DNA of 33,365 nt from the NCBI GenBank assembly GCA_900114405.1, contig FOSY01000023.1, positions 1 through 33,365 on the forward strand, written 5' to 3'. Of this stretch, positions 15,974 through 22,382 are shown one piece after another (the first letter of the stretch is position 1; every line of letters begins with the position of its first letter). Under the pieces are notes generated by a model. That model saw only the letters and a list, made by a program, of their open reading frames with translations, made no database searches and had not been told where the DNA came from. The DNA comes from Lachnospiraceae bacterium KH1T2 (GTDB lineage: Bacteria; Bacillota; Clostridia; Lachnospirales; Lachnospiraceae). Made by a program: the position numbers and the translations under genes.

Positions 15974-15998
15974 AAAATTCCGCAAGCGGAATTTTTTA
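15974..15998 (+). terminator. Rho-independent terminator after araC
   Basis: AAAATTCCGC (15974-15983) and GCGGAATTTT (15986-15995) form a 10-bp stem ending in a T-run. Because the arms begin with A-runs it may also work in the reverse direction. Confidence 0.7.
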
Positions 15999-16004
15999 AT
16001 AAAG

Positions 16005-16028
16005 AACATGACATACAGTTGTCATGTT
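16005..16028. promoter_or_regulatory. Palindromic operator before the WYL regulator
   Basis: AACATGACA (16005-16013) and TGTCATGTT (16020-16028) are perfect 9-bp complements with a 6-bp spacer. It ends 33 bases before the regulator's start codon, in the expected promoter zone, and is probably its own binding site. Confidence 0.65.
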
Positions 16029-16061
16029 TGACTTGATAAGATATGCAAAAAGGGTGATCAA

Positions 16062-17021
16062 ATGAAGATAGACAGACTGATAGGAATATTATCTATACTT
16101 CTGCAGAAGGATATGACAACTGCTCCGGAGCTGGCCGATCATTTTGAAGTGTCCAGGAGGACGATAAACAGGGATATCGAAGATCTTTGTAAAGCGGGTA
16201 TACCGATCCAGACATCTCAGGGAGCCGGAGGAGGCATAAGCATTATGAACGGATACCGGATGGACAGGACGCTTCTGACATCCCGGGATATGCAGATGAT
16301 CCTTGCGGGACTGCGAAGTTTGGACAGTGTAAGCGGGAGCAGATACTACGGACAGCTGATGGAGAAAATACAGGCTGGTTCTTCTGAATTTGTAAATGGC
16401 AGGGATTCCATCTTGATCGATCTGTCTTCTTGGTACAGGGATACGCTTCCGCCGAAAATAGGTCTTATTCAGGATGCCATTGAACTGAGAAGGAGGATCA
16501 GTTTTGATTACTATTCTCCAAGCGGTGAAACAAAACGAGAGATTGAGCCATATTATCTGATCTTTAAATGGGCCGGTTGGTATGTGTATGGATTCTGCCT
16601 GCTGAGAAAGGATTTTAGGCTGTTCAAGCTGAATCGGATGGACGGCATCGTACATGGAGAGGCATTTGACAGAAGATCCGAGATTCCTTTGCCGGAGCTG
16701 TCAAATGAAAAGGTCTTTCCGGCAAGAGGAATGGTCAAGGCAGTTTTTGATCCTTCTATGAAGTGGCAGCTTGTTGAAGAGTACGGCGTGGGTTCCTTTG
16801 AAGAACAGCCTGATGGATCACTCCTTTTTGAACATGAGTATGCGGATGATGAAGGCCTGATATCATGGATGCTTTCTTGCAGGGACAAGGTGACTGTGAT
16901 CGAGCCGGAATCCGTAAGAAACAAACTGTATCAGATTGCCCGTGACATGACAATTAAGTACGATAGGGAGGAAAAGAAACATGGGAAACAAAGCACTGGT
17001 CGTAATCGACATTCAAAATGA
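16062..17021 (+). CDS. YafY-type transcriptional regulator with WYL domain
   Basis: The 319-residue protein has an N-terminal DeoR-like winged helix (about 1-60: LADHFEVSRRTINRDIEDLC) and a central WYL domain around 140-215, seen as WAGWYVYGFCLLRKDFRLFK and LNRMDGI, followed by a WCX-type C-terminal region. WYL regulators bind nucleotides, nucleic acids or small ligands and often control neighbouring stress or metabolic genes. The last 41 bases overlap the start of the cysteine hydrolase at 16981, indicating tight translational coupling and co-transcription. A perfect palindrome 33 bases upstream suggests autoregulation. The ribosome site is weak (AAAGGG). Confidence 0.9.
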   Translation: MKIDRLIGILSILLQKDMTTAPELADHFEVSRRTINRDIEDLCKAGIPIQTSQGAGGGISIMNGYRMDRTLLTSRDMQMILAGLRSLDSVSGSRYYGQLMEKIQAGSSEFVNGRDSILIDLSSWYRDTLPPKIGLIQDAIELRRRISFDYYSPSGETKREIEPYYLIFKWAGWYVYGFCLLRKDFRLFKLNRMDGIVHGEAFDRRSEIPLPELSNEKVFPARGMVKAVFDPSMKWQLVEEYGVGSFEEQPDGSLLFEHEYADDEGLISWMLSCRDKVTVIEPESVRNKLYQIARDMTIKYDREEKKHGKQSTGRNRHSK

Positions 17022-17478
17022 TATTACGAAGAATTACAAAAAGATCATCGACCGTATCAATCAGGCTATTGACTGGGCTGTGACAGAGAATATGCAGATT
17101 ATCTATATCAAGCATAATAATCTGTCGCCGGGAACCAGAACATTTAAGCCGGACACAAAAGGGGCTGAGCTGGTTCCTGAAATGAAGGTGGTATCCGATA
17201 ATATCTTTGTGAAGACGAAGGCAAATGCGCTTACGAGCGAGGAATTTACAGAGTTCATTGAAAAGAATGAAATTAACGAGTTCTTTATTGCCGGTGCGGA
17301 TGCCACATGCTGCGTAAAGTCCACATGCTTCAACATGACAAAGGCAGGATATAGCGTTCACGTGATATCCGATTGTGTTACAAGCTATGATCTGAAAAAG
17401 ATGGATGAAATGTACGCATACTATGCGAAAAAGGGCTGTGAAGTCAAAGAACTTAAGGATTATATGGAGGGGTGCTGA
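16981..17478 (+). CDS. Isochorismatase-like cysteine hydrolase
   Basis: The 165-residue protein has the Rossmann-like fold of isochorismatase and nicotinamidase relatives. The triad is visible: D10 in VVIDIQND, K78 in IFVKTK and a nucleophilic cysteine, most likely C111 in GADATCCVKST by alignment with the usual GVATDVCV. Members hydrolyse amide or vinyl-ether bonds; the substrate here is not predictable. GGGAGG lies before the ATG, inside the end of the WYL gene. The stop codon falls within hairpin module copy 2, whose bases encode the last residues. A second hydrolase of this family is at 22892. Confidence 0.9.
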   Translation: MGNKALVVIDIQNDITKNYKKIIDRINQAIDWAVTENMQIIYIKHNNLSPGTRTFKPDTKGAELVPEMKVVSDNIFVKTKANALTSEEFTEFIEKNEINEFFIAGADATCCVKSTCFNMTKAGYSVHVISDCVTSYDLKKMDEMYAYYAKKGCEVKELKDYMEGC

Positions 17479-17529
17479 TCGTCCGGTGGACGATCGTTTA
17501 GCGCGGACCGGAACGAAGTGTAGACAGGA
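17472..17529 (+). repeat. Intercistronic hairpin module, copy 2
   Basis: The outer stem GTGCT (17472-17476) / AGCGC (17500-17504) has one G-U pair. The inner stem is GATCGTCC (17477-17484) / GGACGATC (17488-17495) with a GGT loop. The tail GGACCGGAACGAAGTGTAGA then runs into AGGAG. The next start codon is 34 bases after the outer stem. It begins inside the end of the hydrolase gene. Confidence 0.8.
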
Positions 17530-17538
17530 GAGCTGACG

Positions 17539-17952
17539 ATGAAGAAGTGGTTTGATGAAGAGTATGAGTTTACGGTTGAAGTGACAGGCTTTCTCAGGGG
17601 AGATCACACAGAGCGGTACTGCCGAAACGGAGAAGAGATAGGCGATACATACACCTGCACATATGGATGCCCGGTAAACAGAGATGGATACGGAATCTGT
17701 TCCAAAACCATGATGCTGCTGTATCCGTTGATGGAGGCTGTTCGAAGTGGCGGAGATCTTGAAAACCTTGGTGGAGACAGCAAGTACACGAAAACTGTAG
17801 TTTGCCCGGATGGCTGTGTTATGTTCCGTCTGACAGCGAAACCTCTTGGAAATGAAAACTTCCATAAGGGCGGATATTGGAAAGATCCGGAGGGCGCAAA
17901 TCGTCCGGGGGACGATTGCTCTGCGCCGACCGAAGTGGAACGGAGAGAGTAG
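17539..17952 (+). CDS. TIGR04076 family cysteine-rich protein
   Basis: The 137-residue protein matches the small TIGR04076 family, of unknown function. It has an N-terminal beta region (YEFTVEVTGF), then YCRNGEEIGDTYTC, a GICSKTMMLLYPLMEAVRSG helix and the VVCPDGCVMFRL strand. Conserved-looking cysteines C28, C40, C44, C54, C89 and C93 suggest metal or redox chemistry. The last ~20 residues (from GANRPGDD) are not family sequence: they are encoded by hairpin module copy 3, which overruns the end of the gene. AGGAG from module copy 2 serves as ribosome site. The gene sits between a cysteine hydrolase and a YoaP-like acetyltransferase in the WYL operon. Confidence 0.82.
   Translation: MKKWFDEEYEFTVEVTGFLRGDHTERYCRNGEEIGDTYTCTYGCPVNRDGYGICSKTMMLLYPLMEAVRSGGDLENLGGDSKYTKTVVCPDGCVMFRLTAKPLGNENFHKGGYWKDPEGANRPGDDCSAPTEVERRE
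17894..17945 (+). repeat. Intercistronic hairpin module, copy 3 (inside a CDS end)
   Basis: The outer stem GCGCA (17894-17898) / TGCGC (17922-17926) and inner stem AATCGTCC (17899-17906) / GGACGATT (17910-17917), with a GGG loop, keep the same architecture. Both strands changed relative to copies 1 and 2. The tail is a diverged CGACCGAAGTGGAACGGAG. The next start codon is 38 bases after the outer stem, behind a GGAGGAG site. Confidence 0.75.
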
Positions 17953-17964
17953 GAGGAGAGGGCT

Positions 17965-18711
17965 ATGGAGTATATCAGGGTTACAAAAGAGAATCTGGAA
18001 GAGGAGCATATCTGCTGTGCCATATCCAACAATAAAGATGTACAGGTATCTTCAAAGAAGGCGTGGCTTGCGGACAGATTTGATGAGGGGCTTGTATTCT
18101 TAAAAAGTGTGGAGCGCGGGAAATGCTTCATAGAATATATTCCTGCAGAGCATGCATGGAATCCAATCGAAGCACCTGGGTATATGTATATAGACTGCCT
18201 ATGGGTTTCTGGTTCTTTCAAAGGTCATGGATATTCAAGCGACCTGCTTTCCGAATGCATCAAAGACAGTAAGGAGAAGGGAAAGAAAGGACTTTGCATT
18301 CTTGCTGCAGCAAAGAAAAAGCCGTTTCTGGCTGATCCGAAATTCCTGAAATATAAAGGCTTTGAAGTCGGTGATGAAGCTGATAATGGGATACAGTTAT
18401 GGTATCTGTCGTTTGAAAAAGGAACCGAGAAATCCGTGTTCAAGGAATGTGCCAGACATCCCCACATAGATGAGAGCGGTTATGTTATTTACTATACGAA
18501 TCAGTGCCCATTTAATGCAAAGTATGTACCGGTTCTGGAGCAGACTGCAAAAGAAAATAATATTCCATTCCGTGCTATTCATATTGAGAACAGGAAGGAT
18601 GCGCAGAATGCTCCGACTCCTGTGACGAGTTATGCACTATTCCATGATGGGGAGTATGTTACAAATGAGCAGATGAATGAAAAGCGATTTCTGAAACTTA
18701 TCGGACAGTGA
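17965..18711 (+). CDS. GNAT acetyltransferase with YoaP-like C-terminal domain
   Basis: The 248-residue protein joins a GNAT domain (about 1-150, acetyl-CoA loop in WVSGSFKGHGYSSDLLSECI) to a YoaP-like C-terminal domain (about 170-248). The second domain looks thioredoxin-like. It starts with a strand and YYTNQCPFN (C181), followed by a helix and then PTPVTSYALFHDGEYV, with the TPV proline placed as in thioredoxin folds. YoaP function is unknown. It is the last large gene of the WYL operon, after a TIGR04076 protein. A strong GGAGGAG ribosome site precedes the ATG. A short frame overlaps its stop as GTGA. Confidence 0.88.
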   Translation: MEYIRVTKENLEEEHICCAISNNKDVQVSSKKAWLADRFDEGLVFLKSVERGKCFIEYIPAEHAWNPIEAPGYMYIDCLWVSGSFKGHGYSSDLLSECIKDSKEKGKKGLCILAAAKKKPFLADPKFLKYKGFEVGDEADNGIQLWYLSFEKGTEKSVFKECARHPHIDESGYVIYYTNQCPFNAKYVPVLEQTAKENNIPFRAIHIENRKDAQNAPTPVTSYALFHDGEYVTNEQMNEKRFLKLIGQ

Positions 18712-18863
18712 TAATTTTAAAGAGCATATCCTTTGTATTCCCCGTGTACTATAATGATAAAGAGTTTACAACTATTGCTTTTGGCGAAGATGCGCTAAAA
18801 GAGTATGCAGAGAACCTGACCAAAGAAAATCTTGTTGGTTGGGACAAAAAGATTACAGATTAG
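18708..18863 (+). CDS. Short ORF of 51 codons, probably a remnant
   Basis: A GTG at 18708 overlaps the preceding stop, and the frame runs to TAG at 18861-18863. The peptide has protein-like composition (SFVFPVYYNDKEFTTIAFGED, minus its last residue in any family I can name) and an ordered helix near its end. It may be the C-terminal remnant of a larger protein or a small translationally coupled product. I do not recognise it. No ribosome site is visible apart from coupling. Confidence 0.35.
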   Translation: MIILKSISFVFPVYYNDKEFTTIAFGEDALKEYAENLTKENLVGWDKKITD

Positions 18864-18993
18864 TCAGTTATATCGGAAAAAATTAAATTAGTATTTACGC
18901 GTGCTTATAGCATTGTATATGATATTTTTGTTGTGACAATCTGGATAAATAGATGTCGCATAGGAGGTAATCATGAGAATGCGAGATAACTAC

Positions 18994-19068
18994 TCGGTGC
19001 AGTTTTAATGCTGACAGCAGGTTGTACCGAGGTTAATAAGAGTTATTTGCTGTCACATACTGCACCGA
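18994..19068. repeat. Two-armed inverted repeat before a methyltransferase gene
   Basis: The outer arms TCGGTGCAGT (18994-19003) and ACTGCACCGA (19059-19068) are exact. Nested inside are TGACAGCA (19012-19019) and TGCTGTCA (19047-19054), also exact. A ribosome-site-like AGGAGG and ATG at 18973 begin a tiny frame ahead of it. In another frame the same bases read LMLTAGC, a lipobox-like motif, so a lipoprotein remnant is a competing explanation. Apart from this and the 51-codon ORF, 18712-19110 shows nothing clear. Confidence 0.55.
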
Positions 19069-19110
19069 ACAAATAATGAAGAACAGATTTTTATTTGAAA
19101 AGGAGCAGAT

Positions 19111-19884
19111 ATGAATACAGATAGAATAAGTGAATTAAGAAAAGAGTGGGAAGCAGAGGAGAAGGTTGCACACATACATGGGTGGGATTTTTCTCATATT
19201 CATGATAGATATGAAGAAGAGGATGACCTCCCATGGGACTACAAAAAGATAATCGAAGAGTTTCTTCTTCCTGATATGAAACTGTTGGATTTTGATACAG
19301 GTGGTGGCGAGTTTTTATTATCTTTGAAGCACCCATACAAGAACACTGCAGCTACTGAAGGATATGCCCCTAATGTTGAATTGTGTAAGGAGGTTCTCTT
19401 ACCATTTGGGATTGATTTCAGATCTTGCGATGATGAGTCAAATATCCCTTTTGCTGACGGCTCTTTTGACATAATGATAAACAGGCATGGAAGCTTTGAT
19501 CCTGTGGAAGCACATAGACTTCTTAAGGGAGAAGGGCTTTTTATTACACAGCAGGTAGGAGGCAAGAACGACAGAGATCTTGTTGAGATGGTTTTACCGG
19601 ATGTACCTGCACCTTTCCCGGAACTTGAATTATCAATTCAGAGAAAGAAGTTTGAAGAAGCAGGCTTTGAGATAATAAGAGCTGAAGAAGTATTTAAACC
19701 AATCAGGTTCTACGATGTTGGGGCATTTGTATGGTTCGCGCATATTATCGAATGGGAATTTCCGGGTTTCTCTGTTGAAAAATGCTTTGACAAATTACTT
19801 GAAATACGGGAAGTAATTGACAAGAATGGTTTTGTAGAAGGTACTATTCACAGATACCTTATAGTGGCAAAGAAGAAAGGCTAA
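19111..19884 (+). CDS. Class I SAM-dependent methyltransferase
   Basis: The 257-residue protein has a Rossmann methyltransferase core. Motif I is LLDFDTGGGEFLL, followed by the acidic strand end AATEGYAPNVELC, then NIPFADGSFDIMINRHGSF and the EAHRLLKGEGLFITQQVGG strand typical of UbiE/Methyltransf_11 enzymes. The N-terminal tryptophan-rich segment (WEAEEKVAHIHGWDFSHI) resembles Clostridial stand-alone methyltransferases. The substrate is unknown. AAAGGAG lies before the ATG and a clear terminator follows, so it is probably monocistronic. Confidence 0.88.
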   Translation: MNTDRISELRKEWEAEEKVAHIHGWDFSHIHDRYEEEDDLPWDYKKIIEEFLLPDMKLLDFDTGGGEFLLSLKHPYKNTAATEGYAPNVELCKEVLLPFGIDFRSCDDESNIPFADGSFDIMINRHGSFDPVEAHRLLKGEGLFITQQVGGKNDRDLVEMVLPDVPAPFPELELSIQRKKFEEAGFEIIRAEEVFKPIRFYDVGAFVWFAHIIEWEFPGFSVEKCFDKLLEIREVIDKNGFVEGTIHRYLIVAKKKG

Positions 19885-19896
19885 TAATAATGATGG

Positions 19897-19928
19897 AGCG
19901 GTAAGTATAAACTTGCCGCTTTTTCTTT
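19897..19928 (+). terminator. Rho-independent terminator after the methyltransferase
   Basis: AGCGGTAAGT (19897-19906) pairs with ACTTGCCGCT (19911-19920), with one G-U pair and loop ATAA, and is followed by TTTTCTTT. Confidence 0.88.
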
Positions 19929-20026
19929 GCATGAAAATTCAGGAATAAATTCCAGACAAAAGATATATATATATGAATCTTATAAGGCGTACATGAAGTT
20001 CCGTAATAGGAAAACGAAGTAGAACA

Positions 20027-20087
20027 TTGAAGGATAGCATGAGGTGTGGTAAAATAAATTCACTAATATGAATATTATATAAGTGAA
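20027..20087 (+). promoter_or_regulatory. Promoter with downstream palindromic operator, XRE-RhuM pair
   Basis: TTGAAG (20027-20032) and TAAAAT (20050-20055) are 17 bases apart. Immediately downstream, TTCACTAATAT (20059-20069) and ATATAAGTGAA (20077-20087) form an 11-bp inverted repeat with one mismatch, where a repressor would block initiation. The XRE gene 22 bases further on is the obvious candidate. The remainder of 19929-20026 shows nothing. Confidence 0.65.
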
Positions 20088-20108
20088 TAACGAAGCGAGG
20101 TATCACTC

Positions 20109-20471
20109 ATGATTATCAGCGAAAGAATTATAAAGGTTTTGAAAGAACGCAATATGACACAGGCGGAGTTTGCAAAGCAGGTAGGTATTTCAACCAGTAC
20201 CATAAGCGAATGGAAAAAGAGAAAGACCAATCCTACTGCAGATAAGATAATGGATATCTGTAATGTTTTGCAAATTACACCGGAGCAGCTTCTTACCGGA
20301 AAAGGAATCGAAGACGAGGAAGAAATCGCAGCTGCAAGTCCTTCAAGCAAATTTACACCCGGAGATATTCAGATGATCGAAGATTATCATAATCTCAAGG
20401 AAGAACAGCAGAAGCGTCTTATTGCTTATATGGAGGCACTGAAAAAGATAGAGAGCCTTGAAGAAATGTAG
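20109..20471 (+). CDS. XRE-family transcriptional regulator
   Basis: The 120-residue protein is a Cro/CI-type helix-turn-helix (1-65: MTQAEFAKQVGISTSTISEW, then NPTADKIMDICNVLQITPEQ) with an acidic linker and a helical tail (about 90-120, MIEDYHNLKEEQQKRLIAYM). It resembles small phage or plasmid-type repressors. A palindrome placed just after the promoter suggests autorepression. The RhuM gene starts 38 bases after its stop, so the pair is probably one transcript. GCGAGG lies before the ATG. Confidence 0.88.
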   Translation: MIISERIIKVLKERNMTQAEFAKQVGISTSTISEWKKRKTNPTADKIMDICNVLQITPEQLLTGKGIEDEEEIAAASPSSKFTPGDIQMIEDYHNLKEEQQKRLIAYMEALKKIESLEEM

Positions 20472-20508
20472 AATATTTTTTTGAATGAAAACCAAGGAGC
20501 AAAACATT

Positions 20509-21522
20509 ATGGATAATTATGGAGAAATCATTATATACCAGACAGAGGACGGATTGACTAAGCTGGATGTCAGAATGGAGGATGAAACTGTATGGCTGAC
20601 ACAGCAACAGATGGCAGAGTTGTTTCAAACATCCAGAACAAACGTAGTTGATCATATTAAGAATATCTACGAAGAGGGTGAATTAGATGAAAATTCAACC
20701 TGTCGGAAATTCCGACAGGTTCGGATGGAAGGAAACAGACAGGTTACAAGGGAACTTCCATTTTATAACCTTGATATGATAATTTCTTTGGGTTATCGAG
20801 TTAAATCTTCAACAGCGACGCATTTCCGTAAGTGGGCAACGCAACGTTTGAAAGAATATATAATCAAGGGATTTACAATTGACGATGAGCGCCTAAAAGG
20901 AAATGGTGGCGGTAATTATTGGAAAGAACTTCTTGATAGGATTCGAGATATCCGTTCTTCAGAAAAGGTTCTTTATCGTCAGGTTCTGGATTTGTATGCG
21001 ACCAGCGTCGATTATAATCCGAAGAGTGATGAGTCTATACAGTTTTTTAAGATAGTTCAGAACAAGCTTCATTACGCGGCACACGGTCATACTGCAGCAG
21101 AAGTAATTTATGAAAGAGCAGATGCTAATAAACCTTTTATGGGATTAACTTCATTTTCAGGAGAACTGCCCGCATTGAAGGATATCGGGGTAGCAAAGAA
21201 TTATCTGAAAGAGGATGAGCTAAAGATTCTGAATAACCTTGTATCCGGTTATTTTGATTTGGCTGAGATTAATGCTATTGAACATAAGCCAATGTATATG
21301 ATTGATTATGTTGAACAGTTGGATTCTATTCTTACATCTGGTAACAGGAAACTCCTTGAAGATTCTGGCAAAGTAAGTCATGATGAGGCTATAAAGAAGG
21401 CAAAGGCGGAATATCGAAAGTATCAGGAGATTACATTATCTCCGGTGGAAGAAGAGTATCTTAAAAGTGTTAAAGGTCTGGAAAAAGAAGTGAAGAAGAG
21501 AAAAAGAGTAACTAAGAAATAA
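20509..21522 (+). CDS. RhuM family protein
   Basis: The 337-residue protein is a virulence RhuM family member. It has an N-terminal DNA-binding-like region (EIIIYQTEDG, VWLTQQQMAELFQTSRTNV, then the PFYNLDMIISLGYRVKS signature) and a C-terminal domain around 175-320 with AAHGHTAAEVIYERADANKP and the GEL-LKD Fic-like stretch. Its molecular function is unsettled; homologues lie in restriction-modification, phage and defence neighbourhoods. The start at 20509 is chosen because AAGGAG (20493-20498) precedes it, whereas an upstream in-frame ATG at 20485 has none. A perfect 23-base palindrome lies within the coding sequence. The last 46 bases recur at 28490. Confidence 0.9.
   Translation: MDNYGEIIIYQTEDGLTKLDVRMEDETVWLTQQQMAELFQTSRTNVVDHIKNIYEEGELDENSTCRKFRQVRMEGNRQVTRELPFYNLDMIISLGYRVKSSTATHFRKWATQRLKEYIIKGFTIDDERLKGNGGGNYWKELLDRIRDIRSSEKVLYRQVLDLYATSVDYNPKSDESIQFFKIVQNKLHYAAHGHTAAEVIYERADANKPFMGLTSFSGELPALKDIGVAKNYLKEDELKILNNLVSGYFDLAEINAIEHKPMYMIDYVEQLDSILTSGNRKLLEDSGKVSHDEAIKKAKAEYRKYQEITLSPVEEEYLKSVKGLEKEVKKRKRVTKK
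20698..20720. repeat. Perfect 23-base palindrome inside rhuM
   Basis: ACCTGTCGGAA (20698-20708) and TTCCGACAGGT (20710-20720) are exact reverse complements around one base. The protein there reads STCRKFRQVR, a segment common in RhuM proteins, so coding constraint may partly explain it. It could still serve as a protein-binding or recombination site. Confidence 0.6.
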
Positions 21523-21575
21523 AAAGGAACATCATCTTAAAAGATATGAAGATTAGTTTGGACAATGGGTCGTAA

Positions 21576-21899
21576 ATCGAGACGGTATGTTTATTGTCCA
21601 AACTTCATGAGGTGAAGCATCATGTCAATGTTAAGTTAGATATGGATGAACTTGATCTCACGAGTGCAGAAGCTAAGGCAACATATAAAGAGATTGAAGA
21701 GTGGGTGCAAGAACACTATGGATTTCATGTAACAAATCTGAATATTGCTCAGGTGAAACAGAAGCATGGGATTATAGAGCGTGAAAATTACAATAAGCCA
21801 AAATCTGAGAATAGCAGACAGCCTGGATGTCCGGAGGAAAAGGTTAAGGCTATTGAAGAAGCTTTGAAACACTTTAAGATGGTTAAGGGAAAATATTAA
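21576..21899 (+). pseudogene. Detached copy of the rlmD 3' end
   Basis: After an in-frame TAA at 21573, the frame reads IETVCLLSKLHE and then a full copy of the RlmD C-terminal extension (WVQEHYGFHVTNLNIAQVKQ, GIIERENYNKPKSENSRQPG, EEALKHFKMV). Over the most conserved stretch only about one base in ten differs from 7515-7610. The catalytic methyltransferase domain is absent and no ribosome site serves the TTG at 21594. It is therefore either a remnant of a second rlmD or a fragment carried by an insertion. A stand-alone small protein cannot be excluded. Confidence 0.7.
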
Positions 21900-21917
21900 T
21901 CATAGGAGAGAAGACAA

Positions 21918-22373
21918 TTGGAATATAGAGTGGCAACATTGGATGATCTTGATTTATTAACTGCTTCACGTGTCAAGGTTTTGAGAGCGGCAAATAAGTT
22001 AGACGATTCTGTTGATATGACAGAGGTAGAAAAAGAATCTTACAATTATTACAAAAAAGCGTTGACAGACGGTACGCATTTTGCGATTCTCGTAATGGAT
22101 GATGGTAAATTTATAGGAGCTGGCGGTGTTAGCTTTTATAATGTTATGCCAACTTATCATAATCCCAGCGGCAAGAAAGCATACATCATGAACATGTATA
22201 CAGATCCGAGATATAGACGACAAGGAATTGCGTACAAAACCTTGGATATGCTTGTTGATGTTTCGAAAGAACGCGGAATATGTCAAATATCATTGGAAGC
22301 AACAGAAATGGGGCGGCCTTTATATGAGAAATATGGCTTTGTAAAAATGGAATCTGAGATGGAATTAATTTAG
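21918..22373 (+). CDS. GNAT-family N-acetyltransferase (TTG start)
   Basis: The 151-residue protein is a standard GNAT. It begins YRVATLDDLDLLTASR and has the conserved MNMYTDPRYRRQGIAYKTLD acetyl-CoA loop and GRPLYEKYGFVKMESEMEL end. The first and last segments resemble GNATs with broad amine substrates. A TTG start at 21918 is supported by AGGAGAG (21904-21910) seven bases upstream, and no ATG is better placed. The stop overlaps the ribosome site of the next GNAT gene, so the two are translated as a pair. Confidence 0.87.
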   Translation: MEYRVATLDDLDLLTASRVKVLRAANKLDDSVDMTEVEKESYNYYKKALTDGTHFAILVMDDGKFIGAGGVSFYNVMPTYHNPSGKKAYIMNMYTDPRYRRQGIAYKTLDMLVDVSKERGICQISLEATEMGRPLYEKYGFVKMESEMELI

Positions 22374-22382
22374 GAGACAGCA

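Noticed and set aside
14885..17950. A CRISPR array from repeated hairpins
   Set aside because: Only three diverged copies, with kilobase gaps filled by genes, and no cas genes.
16954..18009. A 351-codon open frame on the minus strand
   Set aside because: It lies opposite the cysteine hydrolase and TIGR04076 genes, has no domain-like sequence and no ribosome site; it mirrors their codon pattern.
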